Assembly (NCBI GenBank): GCA_030654635.1
Contig: JAURXE010000230.1
Location: forward strand, 1 to 6,061
From: Pseudomonas sp.
GTDB lineage: Bacteria; Pseudomonadota; Gammaproteobacteria; Pseudomonadales; Pseudomonadaceae
Direction: 5' to 3'
DNA length: 6,061 bases
Positions 1 to 6,001 of this stretch are shown here, one piece after another. Position numbers and translations under genes: made by a program. Under the pieces are notes generated by a model. The model was not told the DNA's origin. It searched no databases and worked only from the letters and a program-made list of their open reading frames with translations. The stretch's first letter is position 1, and the number at the start of each line of letters is the position of its first letter.

Positions 1-30
1 ATAGCCACGTTCAAAAAGCTGGCTGTGTAA
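1..30 (+). CDS. Possible 3' end of an upstream gene (partial)
   Basis: Frame 1 reads nine codons (IATFKKLAV) and ends in TAA at 28-30. A hairpin starts 14 bases further on, which is the usual distance for a gene end. The next gene on the same strand starts 82 bases later, so the two could be co-transcribed. A cognate response regulator for the kinase at 113 would be a natural occupant, but nothing in nine residues shows that. Frame 3 is also open, to a TAA at 84-86, and is an alternative tail whose second half has high third-position GC; in that case the hairpin would lie inside the gene. The product is unknown. Confidence 0.35.
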   Translation: MATFKKLAV

Positions 31-43
31 ATTTTGACCGCAA

Positions 44-75
44 CCTCATCCACCTGCTGCGGCGGGCGGGTGAGG
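44..75 (+). terminator. Hairpin after the upstream gene, without a U-tract
   Basis: The arms at 44-54 (CCTCATCCACC) and 65-75 (GGCGGGTGAGG) pair over 11 positions with one G-U pair and one A-C mismatch, around a 10-base loop. The sequence after it (TTCACGATT) has no run of T. It may be a weak or Rho-assisted terminator, or an mRNA-stabilising or attenuating hairpin ahead of the kinase gene, which starts 37 bases downstream. Confidence 0.4.
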
Positions 76-112
76 TTCACGATTAAATGCGCAAAATAAT
101 AAGTGAGACACT

Positions 113-2518
113 ATGAGCTCCAAAACCGGTTCGGAAATAAAAAAAGGTATTCAGATAAAAACCAAGCTGCGCCTTACCTTGGCGCTCTCATCGCTTGGAC
201 TGGCGTTTATGTGCGCGCTAGGCATCATCGGTATGAACCGCGCCTTGACCACCATTACCTATCTCGGCGAAACCAAGCTGCAGGCAGCGCTCAACGTTGG
301 TCAAATGCAGGGGTCACTGCTCAAGTTGGGCGGCATCAACAAAGCGGTTTTGGAATATAAGGACGTTTCTGGTGAGTACCGTTTGTTTGAAGGCTTGAAG
401 GCGGATCGTGACGATGTACTGCTGGACCTGAAAGAAGCCTGGGGACGCTACGAAAAACTGCCAAAAGATGAAGAAGAGCAACAACTCTGGGAGTCTTTGG
501 TCGACAGTTCAAAACTCTGGGAAAAAGCTGACAAAAAACTCGATGCACCACTCGTCGAGTTGTCTGCGCGTCACGACAAGGCAACCCATGAAAAATTAAT
601 GTTCCAGTACGAAGGTTTCTTGCGGGACATTAAAACCGGCGAAACCTACATGACCGATGGCGTCTCGGGTCTGTATCGCTACCTGAGTGAAGCCAGCGTT
701 AAAGCCTCCAATGATGCAATTGCAGTCGTTGAGCAATCGAAGAAGCAAATGATTGGTTTGGCCGCGGGGATTATTTTCTTCTCGCTGCTGTTCGGCATCT
801 TGATGTCGCGATCTATCCATAAACCCCTCACTCGAATGATTGAGGCGATTGGCGATATTGAGAAAAACGACGACTTTAGCCGCCGCGTAGAGGTGCAAAC
901 CCACGACGAAATCGGCGTCACCATCGTGGCCTTTAACGGCATGATCGCCAAGATTGAGGCGAGTTCGGCGCAGTTACGCCAGAAGACCAATGATATTCAA
1001 ACCATGTTGCAGAACATGCCGCAGGGGATTCTCACCATCATCGATGGTGGTTTGATCCACTCCGAATATTCTGCCTATCTGGAAACTATCCTCGAAACCA
1101 ATCAGATCGCTGGTCGCGAAGTGATGGACTTGCTGTTCGCCAACTCCAATCTGGGCGCCGATACGCTCTCGCAGGTTGAGGCTGTTGGCGGCGCCTGCAT
1201 CGGCGAAGACATCATGAACTTCGAGTTCAACTCACACCTGATGGTCACTGAGTTCGAAAAGACCATGGCGGATGGTCGAGTTAAAAGCCTTGAACTGAGC
1301 TGGTCGGCGATCACCGACGACAACGACATGATTGTCAGCTTGATGCTCTGTGTGCGCGATGTGACTGAGCTGCGCAAATTGGCCGCAGAGGCTGGTGAAC
1401 AGAAACGCGAGCTGGAAATTATTGGTGAAATTCTGGCGGTCAATCAGGAGAAGTTTCACGAGTTTATCTCCGGTTCGACGCAGTTTGTCGAAGAGAACCG
1501 GGCGCTTATCGAGAACGCTGGCACGCTGCAAACCGATGTTATTTCCCAGCTGTTTCGCAACATGCACACCATCAAAGGTAATGCGCGAACCTACGCGCTG
1601 CAGCATCTCACTAACGTGGTGCATGAGGCGGAGCAGACCTACGACGACCTTCGGCAAAATCCTGAACTTGAATGGAACCAGGCCGCCTTGCTGGAGCAAC
1701 TGCAGTCAGTCGCTGATTTGCTGGCCAAGTACGAGAAGATCAACGAGGTTACCTTGGGCCGTAAAGGGCCGGGACGGCGTGGCAGTGTCGAACGCTACCT
1801 GATGGTGGACAAAGAGCACATTCACGACACCTTGCTGCAACTCGAATCGGCCAACATGTCGAGCATGCATGATTTGGTTGAAGCGCATAAAGCGGTAAGA
1901 CGCACGCTGCGATTGCTGGGCACTGAGCATATCGGTGAGACTTTGGATGGGGTGTTTGAGTCCTTGCCATCCTTGGCGGCTGAACTGGGCAAAGAAGCGC
2001 CAATCATTGCCATCGAAGAGCATGGCTATGTGGTTCGCGGTCAGGTCAGCGGCATACTTAAAAACGTCTTTATGCACCTGCTGCGTAACTCGATGGACCA
2101 CGGTCTGGAAACCGCCGAGGTGCGCACGGCTAAGGGCAAGTCTGCGGCGGGCAATATCAAGCTTGAACTGGGCAGCGAGGGCGGGCAGTTCACTATTCGC
2201 CTTGGCGATGATGGCAAAGGCTTGGCATTAGGGCGTATTCGGCGTATCGCGCTGGAGAAAAACATGCTGCCTAACGGTGAGCAAAGCAGCGACGAGGAGG
2301 TTGCCAATGTAATCTTTCAGGCGGGCTTCTCAACTGCCGAGGCGGTGACCGAAGTTTCTGGGCGCGGCGTTGGCATGGATGCGGTGCAGGACTTTGTGGC
2401 CCGTGAGGGCGGTAGCATTCACTTTGAGTTCGTCGACAATGCCGAGGGTGAAGATTTCCGTCAGTTCCAAACTGTCGTTAGCTTGCCAGAGAAGTTTGCG
2501 GTACATATCGAAGCCTAG
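113..2518 (+). CDS. Membrane-bound CheA-like histidine kinase (HAMP, PAS-like, Hpt, HATPase)
   Basis: 801-residue inner-membrane sensor kinase. Domains in order: a short basic N-terminus; TM1 about 21-41; a periplasmic, mostly helical region about 42-211, like the four-helix bundle of chemoreceptors; TM2 about 212-232; HAMP about 233-285; a PAS-like region about 295-420 ending in LCVRDVTE; an Hpt domain with the motif HTIKGN, where His485 is the expected phosphorylation site; and a CheA-type ATPase with N-box LLRNSMDHGLE (657-667), G1 box DDGKG (699-703) and GRGVGMD (750-756). The protein stops about residue 797, just where CheA would continue into its CheW-like domain, which is absent. There is no receiver domain and no classical DHp H-box, so phosphate should pass from His485 to a separate response regulator. 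The start at 113 places TM1 normally; a weak Shine-Dalgarno (AGTGAG, 102-107) lies 5 bases upstream. The input signal cannot be read from the sequence. Confidence 0.93.
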   Translation: MSSKTGSEIKKGIQIKTKLRLTLALSSLGLAFMCALGIIGMNRALTTITYLGETKLQAALNVGQMQGSLLKLGGINKAVLEYKDVSGEYRLFEGLKADRDDVLLDLKEAWGRYEKLPKDEEEQQLWESLVDSSKLWEKADKKLDAPLVELSARHDKATHEKLMFQYEGFLRDIKTGETYMTDGVSGLYRYLSEASVKASNDAIAVVEQSKKQMIGLAAGIIFFSLLFGILMSRSIHKPLTRMIEAIGDIEKNDDFSRRVEVQTHDEIGVTIVAFNGMIAKIEASSAQLRQKTNDIQTMLQNMPQGILTIIDGGLIHSEYSAYLETILETNQIAGREVMDLLFANSNLGADTLSQVEAVGGACIGEDIMNFEFNSHLMVTEFEKTMADGRVKSLELSWSAITDDNDMIVSLMLCVRDVTELRKLAAEAGEQKRELEIIGEILAVNQEKFHEFISGSTQFVEENRALIENAGTLQTDVISQLFRNMHTIKGNARTYALQHLTNVVHEAEQTYDDLRQNPELEWNQAALLEQLQSVADLLAKYEKINEVTLGRKGPGRRGSVERYLMVDKEHIHDTLLQLESANMSSMHDLVEAHKAVRRTLRLLGTEHIGETLDGVFESLPSLAAELGKEAPIIAIEEHGYVVRGQVSGILKNVFMHLLRNSMDHGLETAEVRTAKGKSAAGNIKLELGSEGGQFTIRLGDDGKGLALGRIRRIALEKNMLPNGEQSSDEEVANVIFQAGFSTAEAVTEVSGRGVGMDAVQDFVAREGGSIHFEFVDNAEGEDFRQFQTVVSLPEKFAVHIEA

Positions 2519-2526
2519 TCGAGCAC

Positions 2527-2555
2527 TGGAGCCAACCCGCAATGGGTTGGTTCCA
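2527..2555 (+). terminator. Strong hairpin 3' of the CheA-like kinase, without a U-tract
   Basis: CCAACCC (2532-2538) and GGGTTGG (2544-2550) pair perfectly around GCAAT. The stem extends outward through TGGAG/TTCCA (one G-T pair) to about 12 bp. It starts 8 bases after the kinase stop codon, so it is the likely 3' end of that transcript. Neither strand shows a T-run next to it, so termination is either atypical or the hairpin protects the mRNA end. Confidence 0.5.
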
Positions 2556-2578
2556 AGACCAGTTGCTAGATTCTAAGT

Positions 2579-2628
2579 AAAAAACCTCATCAGAGTGAAC
2601 TGCCGCCAGTTTTAGCAGGCAGCAGTTC
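2579..2628 (-). terminator. Terminator of the phosphatase/kinase gene
   Basis: On the minus strand GAACTGC (2628-2622) pairs with GCAGTTC (2603-2597), followed inward by a T-G pair and GCC/GGC, with a 10-base loop. The hairpin begins in the last two bases of the upstream gene's stop codon. A run of six T (2584-2579) follows, but 12 bases after the stem; a small CTC-TGAT-GAG stem sits between. The extra distance makes this less than ideal, but a gene end with a hairpin and T-run is the simplest reading. Confidence 0.6.
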
Positions 2629-4297
2629 AGCCGCGCATCAGTACTATTAGCAACAGCAAATTCAACAGCAGCGAGAGCAGGGCCAGGCCACGCCAAACCT
2701 TTAGTGGCTCGCGTTCTAGTAAGGGTCTCGGACGGCTGCTGATGGCTTCACGTTCGCCGCGCTCAATCAACAATAAGCATTCTTCGGCGGTTTCGAAACG
2801 CTCCTCGGGGTTGGCCGCGACGGCGCGACTCAAGCACTCATCCAGCCACAGAGGCAGATCGGGGCGGTAGCGGCTGGCCGCCGTCGGCGTGCCGAAACGC
2901 GGATGCTGAAAAGCTTCAATTTCACCGTATGGATAGTGTCCGGTGAGCAGGTAATACAGCGTCACGCCTGCGGCGTAGAGGTCTTGGCGAGCGCTGGGGG
3001 CGGCACCGGCAAAGCTTTCCGGGGCGATGTAACTTGGCGTGCCGGGCAGGGCATTAGCTTCATCGCGCGACAGACCAGGACAATAGGCTAGGCCCAGATC
3101 CAGTACGCGCAACTCGCCATCTTCGCCCCACAATAGATTTTCGGGTTTGATGTCGCGGTGCAAAATATTGCGTCTGTGCAGCATGCCGACAGCGCGCAGC
3201 AAGCGCGGTGCCAGCTCAAGCCATTGTGGCAGGCCCAGTGGGCCGCTCTGGCGAAATTGTTCGGCAAGGTTCTGGCCGTTGTAATCACGCTGCACGTAAT
3301 ACAGGTGCTGGCGTTGCGGCAGTGGGTGCGCTTCGGGAAAGTAACGTCCGGCCACGCGCTTCAGAAACCATTCTTCCTGCAGCAACGCCGGCCCGGCGAA
3401 TTCATCGGCATGCCGGTTGCCTGGTAAGGTTTTCAGCAGCCAGTGACGGTCTTGCGCATCGCGCACGCGGTACATAAAGGATTGGCGTGATTCGGCGACG
3501 AGCCCCTCAACTGTCCAGCCTTCAAAGCTTTGCCCAGCGCGCAACTTCGGCGGTAAGGGCCAGTGCCCTAGCTGCGCCAGAGTGTCGGCCAGCGCGCTTT
3601 GCGGCAGACTGTCGATTCGCACCAGCATGGCGCTGGCATTGTCCTGACTGCCGGCCAGGTGAGCGGCGCAAACCAGGGCTTGGCAGGCGGCGCTGGGATC
3701 CGGTTCGTCTTGCAGAATCCGTTGTACGCCAAGATCGCCCAACACCGCCCAGATGCCATCGCAGACCAGCAAAAAGCTTTCGCCGACCTGCAGTTCACCT
3801 TCTAGATAGTCGACTACCAAATGCTGATCGAGGCCCATGGCGCGCTTGAGTACATGCTGCATGCCCGGCTGTTCCCAGACATGCTCCTCGGTCAGGCGTT
3901 CGAGTATGCCGGCGTGCCAGCGGTAGGCGCGACAATCACCCACATGTGCCAAGGTGAAACGCCGGCCACGCAGCACCAAGGCGGTGAGGGTGGTCAGTAA
4001 GGGCTGGCCGCCGCCGTTGGCTTGCAGCCAGCGGTTGTGAGCGATTAAGAGGCGATCGAGTGATTGCACCACCGCCCAGGTTTCGGGGGTTGCGTAATAA
4101 TCCAGTGCCAGCGCCTGCAAGGTTGCCCGCGCCGCCAAACCGCCATCGGCGCATTGGCTAACGCCATCGGCCAAGGCGAACAGGCTACCTTTGCTGGCCG
4201 CCAAGGCAGCCGTGGGCGTGACGATGCGCAGTGCGTCCTGATTCTCCGTCCGTGGACCGGTGGCAGTGGCTTCGCCAAAACTCAGTTGCAGGCTCAT
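2627..4297 (-). CDS. Fused PP2C-type phosphatase / Ser-Thr protein kinase, tail-anchored
   Basis: 556-residue bifunctional signalling protein. The N-terminal PP2C phosphatase (about 1-230) keeps its metal-binding motifs: ENQDA (18-22), ADGV (43-46), HVGDCRAY (118-125), CDGIW (179-183) and GSQDNAS (216-222). The kinase domain (about 258-515) has the ATP-binding Lys289 in WLLKTL, a likely helix-C Glu at 308/309, the catalytic loop HRDIKPEN (380-387, Asp382), DLG (400-402) in place of DFG, and GTPSYIAPE (419-427). Its nucleotide loop (about 265-278) has lost the usual glycines, but the catalytic residues are present. A hydrophobic helix at about 535-553, ending in MRG, should anchor it in the inner membrane with both enzymes in the cytoplasm. 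It lies 74 bases after nasA on the same strand. I recall the same neighbour order in P. aeruginosa (PA1783-PA1782), which suggests a regulatory role in nitrate assimilation, but the substrate is unknown. The start codon is preceded by a weak GAGAG. An intrinsic terminator lies between it and nasA. Confidence 0.93.
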   Translation of the reverse strand: MSLQLSFGEATATGPRTENQDALRIVTPTAALAASKGSLFALADGVSQCADGGLAARATLQALALDYYATPETWAVVQSLDRLLIAHNRWLQANGGGQPLLTTLTALVLRGRRFTLAHVGDCRAYRWHAGILERLTEEHVWEQPGMQHVLKRAMGLDQHLVVDYLEGELQVGESFLLVCDGIWAVLGDLGVQRILQDEPDPSAACQALVCAAHLAGSQDNASAMLVRIDSLPQSALADTLAQLGHWPLPPKLRAGQSFEGWTVEGLVAESRQSFMYRVRDAQDRHWLLKTLPGNRHADEFAGPALLQEEWFLKRVAGRYFPEAHPLPQRQHLYYVQRDYNGQNLAEQFRQSGPLGLPQWLELAPRLLRAVGMLHRRNILHRDIKPENLLWGEDGELRVLDLGLAYCPGLSRDEANALPGTPSYIAPESFAGAAPSARQDLYAAGVTLYYLLTGHYPYGEIEAFQHPRFGTPTAASRYRPDLPLWLDECLSRAVAANPEERFETAEECLLLIERGEREAISSRPRPLLEREPLKVWRGLALLSLLLNLLLLIVLMRG

Positions 4298-4320
4298 GCA
4301 GCGCTCTCACAGCAAATAAC

Positions 4321-4352
4321 AAAAAGCCCGCGACGGCGGAACCGGCGCGGGC
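4321..4352 (-). terminator. Intrinsic terminator between nasA and the kinase/phosphatase gene
   Basis: On the minus strand GCCCGCG (4352-4346) pairs with CGCGGGC (4332-4326); the 13-base interior can form a further CGG/CCG pairing. TTTTT (4325-4321) follows directly, a textbook intrinsic terminator. It starts 19 bases after the nasA stop codon and ends only 23 bases before the next start codon. That leaves no room for a promoter after it, so the downstream gene probably depends on partial read-through. Confidence 0.88.
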
Positions 4353-4371
4353 AACTTAGGTGCGGCTTAGC

Positions 4372-5583
4372 TTAGACACGGGCGACGGTTGCGGCCGCCG
4401 AACCCCAAGTGGTTCTCCAGCGCAGCTTAACGCCATACAGACCAATCCAGGCCAGAATCCCCAGGCTGGCAAACATCCACAGGCCCAGCTGGTAGTCGCC
4501 GGTGGATTGCTTGACCGCACCGAGACCAGCGGCCAAGAGGAAGCCACCGATGCCGCCTGCCATGCCGATCAAGCCGGTCATTACGCCGATTTCTTTACGA
4601 AAACGCTGTGGCACCAGTTGGAATACCGCACCGTTGCCGGCGCCTAGGCAGAGCATGGCGATCACGAACAGGGCCAGTGCTGCAGCAGCGCTCGGCAAGT
4701 TAAAGCCAACAGCGCAAATGCTCAGGGAGGCCAAGGTGTAAACCACCAACAGGGTGCGAATGCCGCCAATCCGGTCGGCCAGTGCGCCGCCGAGTGGGCG
4801 CATCAGGCTGCCGGCAAACACGCAGGCGGCGGTGTAGTAGCCGGCTTTGACGGGATCGAAGCCATATTGGTCATGGAAGTAGCCGGGCAGGGTGCTGGCC
4901 AGGCCGAGGAAACCACCGAAGGTCACGCTGTAGAAAAACATGAACCACCAGCTGTCACGGTCGCCGAGGGCTTTAAGGTAGTCACTCAAGGCTTTTACTG
5001 GTGGCCGGTTAGGGGCGTTGCGGGCCACGCTGGCAAAGATCACCAGGGTCAGGATCAGCGGAATAAGTGCCAGACCAAACACGTTGTTCCAGCCGTAGGC
5101 GGTGGCCAATGCTGGGGCGAATAGTGCGGCCAGCACGGTGCCGGAGTTGCCGGCGCCCGCAATGCCCATGGCTTTACCCTGGTGCTCAGGCGGATACCAC
5201 TGCGAGGCCAAGGGTAGCGACACGGCGAAGGAGGCGCCGGCGAAGCCGAGGAAGATACCTAACAACAGGGCTTGCTCATAGCTGTGGATGCCCAGTTGCC
5301 AGGCGCAAAAGAGTGCGCCGATGACAATCACCTGGCCAATCAGGCCAGCGGTTTTTGGCGAGGTGCGGTCGGCCAGGATGCCCATCAGAAAGCGCAATAC
5401 GGCACCGGCCAGAATAGGTGTGGCCACCATCATGCTGCGTTGTTGGGTGGTGAGCTGAAGGTCGGTTGCGATCTGCACGCCCATAGGACCCAGTACATAC
5501 CAGATCATGAAACTTAAATCGAAATAGAGAAAAGCTGCGAACAGCGTCGGCATGTGGCCGGCTTTCCAGAAACTTGTATTCAT
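4372..5583 (-). CDS. nasA: Nitrate/nitrite transporter, NNP family of the MFS
   Basis: 403-residue polytopic inner-membrane porter with about 12 predicted TM segments, expected to import nitrate (possibly with nitrite exchange) for assimilation. The two nitrate-signature regions are visible: GFAGASFAVSLP (113-124) with GAGNSGT (143-149), and GAGNGAVF (314-321) leading into a glycine-rich helix. Arg64 (AVLRFLMG) and Arg262 (MRPLGGALADRIGG) occupy the places of the substrate-binding arginines of E. coli NarK (R89, R305). The Met at 5583 is chosen because the protein then begins MNTSFWKAGH, as in related Pseudomonas porters, and a good Shine-Dalgarno (GAGG, 5593-5590) lies 6 bases upstream. The frame stays open upstream to an ATG at 5799, but that start lies inside the leader terminator. 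Control appears to come from a sigma-54 promoter and an ANTAR-type attenuator upstream. The symbol nasA follows Pseudomonas usage; narK-like names are also used. Confidence 0.93.
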   Translation of the reverse strand: MNTSFWKAGHMPTLFAAFLYFDLSFMIWYVLGPMGVQIATDLQLTTQQRSMMVATPILAGAVLRFLMGILADRTSPKTAGLIGQVIVIGALFCAWQLGIHSYEQALLLGIFLGFAGASFAVSLPLASQWYPPEHQGKAMGIAGAGNSGTVLAALFAPALATAYGWNNVFGLALIPLILTLVIFASVARNAPNRPPVKALSDYLKALGDRDSWWFMFFYSVTFGGFLGLASTLPGYFHDQYGFDPVKAGYYTAACVFAGSLMRPLGGALADRIGGIRTLLVVYTLASLSICAVGFNLPSAAAALALFVIAMLCLGAGNGAVFQLVPQRFRKEIGVMTGLIGMAGGIGGFLLAAGLGAVKQSTGDYQLGLWMFASLGILAWIGLYGVKLRWRTTWGSAAATVARV

Positions 5584-5781
5584 CGAACACCTCATTGGCT
5601 CAAAAGGACCCAGCAGGATCTGGCTGCAGCATGGTCGTGGACACGCTGAGCAAAATCCGCCGGGGTGGTCGCCCGCTTGTGGCGGACAACCCTGCGGCCA
5701 AGGCCGTAGTAAGGTTAGAGAGTTGTAAGCAGATGCCCGGATCACGGCCAGTCCGCCGCCCCAAACACTGGAGCCAAACGC
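5584..5781 (-). other. nasA 5' leader between the attenuator and the start codon
   Basis: About 200 bases of untranslated leader with no convincing gene. Two structures are visible on the minus strand. CGGC-CTTG-GCCG (about 5707-5696) forms a short tetraloop hairpin. TCCGCC (5686-5681) pairs with GGCGGA (5661-5656) around an interior GGG/CCC pairing, followed by TTTT (5655-5652), which is a weaker terminator-like element. The nasA Shine-Dalgarno is at 5593-5590; an in-frame ATG at 5595 overlaps it and is not a credible start. Confidence 0.5.
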
Positions 5782-5833
5782 AAAAAGGCGTCGCCGCATT
5801 GCCTGCTTAGAGCAGGAATGCCGCGACGCCTTT
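5782..5833 (-). terminator. nasA: Attenuator terminator in the nasA leader
   Basis: GGCGTCGC (5830-5823) pairs perfectly with GCGACGCC (5794-5787). Inside, after one G-G mismatch, GCATT pairs with AATGC; past one bulged C, CCTGCT pairs with AGCAGG, capped by CTA. The leading AAA (5833-5831) can also pair with the first T's. The total is about 19-22 bp, followed by TTTTT (5786-5782). It lies about 200 bases before the nasA start codon and 33 bases after the predicted transcription start, so it would stop most transcripts unless antitermination occurs. Confidence 0.9.
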
Positions 5834-5862
5834 GTCGTTATGGATAACCGCCTTTGGTTACC
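5824..5862 (-). promoter_or_regulatory. ANTAR-type two-hairpin antitermination element (probable NasT target)
   Basis: Hairpin P1: GGTAACC (5862-5856), loop AAAGGC (5855-5850), GGTTATC (5849-5843), 7 bp with one G-U. After a 5-base linker (CATAA), hairpin P2: CGAC (5837-5834), loop AAAGGC (5833-5828), GTCG (5827-5824), 4 bp. The two six-base loops are identical and have A at position 1 and G at position 4, the known signature of RNAs bound by ANTAR proteins such as NasR, NasT and EutV. The P2 loop and 3' arm are the same bases as the 5' arm of the terminator, so the two folds exclude each other. Inference: with nitrate or nitrite present NasS releases NasT, NasT binds P1-P2, the terminator cannot form and nasA is transcribed. 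nasS and nasT are not in the window. Confidence 0.85.
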
Positions 5863-5876
5863 TTTGATTAGGTAAT

Positions 5877-5892
5877 AGCAAAAGCTGAGCCA
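5877..5892 (-). promoter_or_regulatory. Sigma-54 (RpoN) -24/-12 promoter of nasA
   Basis: The minus strand reads TGGCTCAGCTTTTGCT, close to the consensus TGGCAC-N5-TTGCA/T. GG (5891-5890) and GC (5879-5878) are separated by exactly 10 bases, the required spacing. Counting from -12 gives a transcription start at about 5866, four bases before hairpin P1, so the ANTAR element would lie at the very 5' end of the RNA. NtrC is the usual activator for such genes; I see no convincing NtrC site in the window. Confidence 0.85.
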
Positions 5893-5894
5893 AG

Positions 5895-5912
5895 TTTTCG
5901 AATGAGCGAAAA
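5895..5912. repeat. Perfect 6-bp inverted repeat just upstream of the -24 element
   Basis: TTTTCG and CGAAAA flank a six-base centre (CTCATT on the minus strand). On the minus strand an outer CCA/TGG can extend the pairing past a two-base bulge, with the TGG falling in the promoter's -24 region. At about -29 to -46 relative to the predicted start it is not in the nasA transcript, so it would act as DNA, for example as a protein-binding site, or may be chance. Confidence 0.4.
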
Positions 5913-5950
5913 TGGGCCTGTTAGTGGGGGCTTAATGACTTTGACGAGCT

Positions 5951-5977
5951 AAAACAGGGCGCCGCCAGAGGTGGCGC
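5951..5977 (-). terminator. Terminator of the gene upstream of nasA
   Basis: On the minus strand GCGCC (5977-5973) pairs with GGCGC (5963-5959), then an A-C mismatch, then CC/GG around the loop TCT. CCTGTTTT follows, ending at 5951. It begins 25 bases after the stop codon of the partial gene at the window end, so that gene and nasA are separate transcription units. Confidence 0.65.
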
Positions 5978-6001
5978 TCCGAGTTGGGGCGCGCTACGGC
6001 T

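Noticed and set aside
3..86. Upstream gene ending in frame 3 at 84-86
   Set aside because: Possible, but the hairpin at 44-75 would then lie inside the gene; the frame-1 end at 30 gives a more usual gene-then-hairpin order. Not resolvable from this window.
76..112. Sigma-70 promoter for the CheA-like kinase (TTCACG with an AT-rich -10)
   Set aside because: With normal spacing the start would fall at or next to the start codon, giving a leaderless mRNA despite a Shine-Dalgarno-like sequence being present.
5584..5799. N-terminal extension of nasA from the ATG at 5799
   Set aside because: The extra 72 codons lie in the leader and start inside the terminator hairpin, show no family resemblance, and the Met at 5583 has a proper Shine-Dalgarno and the expected family N-terminus.
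5858..5875. TTACCT-AATCAA-AGGTAA inverted repeat as the first leader hairpin
   Set aside because: Its 5' arm lies upstream of the predicted transcription start, its loop has C at position 4, and it competes with P1, whose loop fits the ANTAR rule. It could still be a DNA site.
5959..5977. NtrC-binding site about 100 bases upstream of the start (GCGCCA-N4-TGGCGGC)
   Set aside because: The distance suits an enhancer, but spacing and bases depart from the GCACCA-N3-TGGTGC type, and the sequence is better explained as the stem of a terminator.
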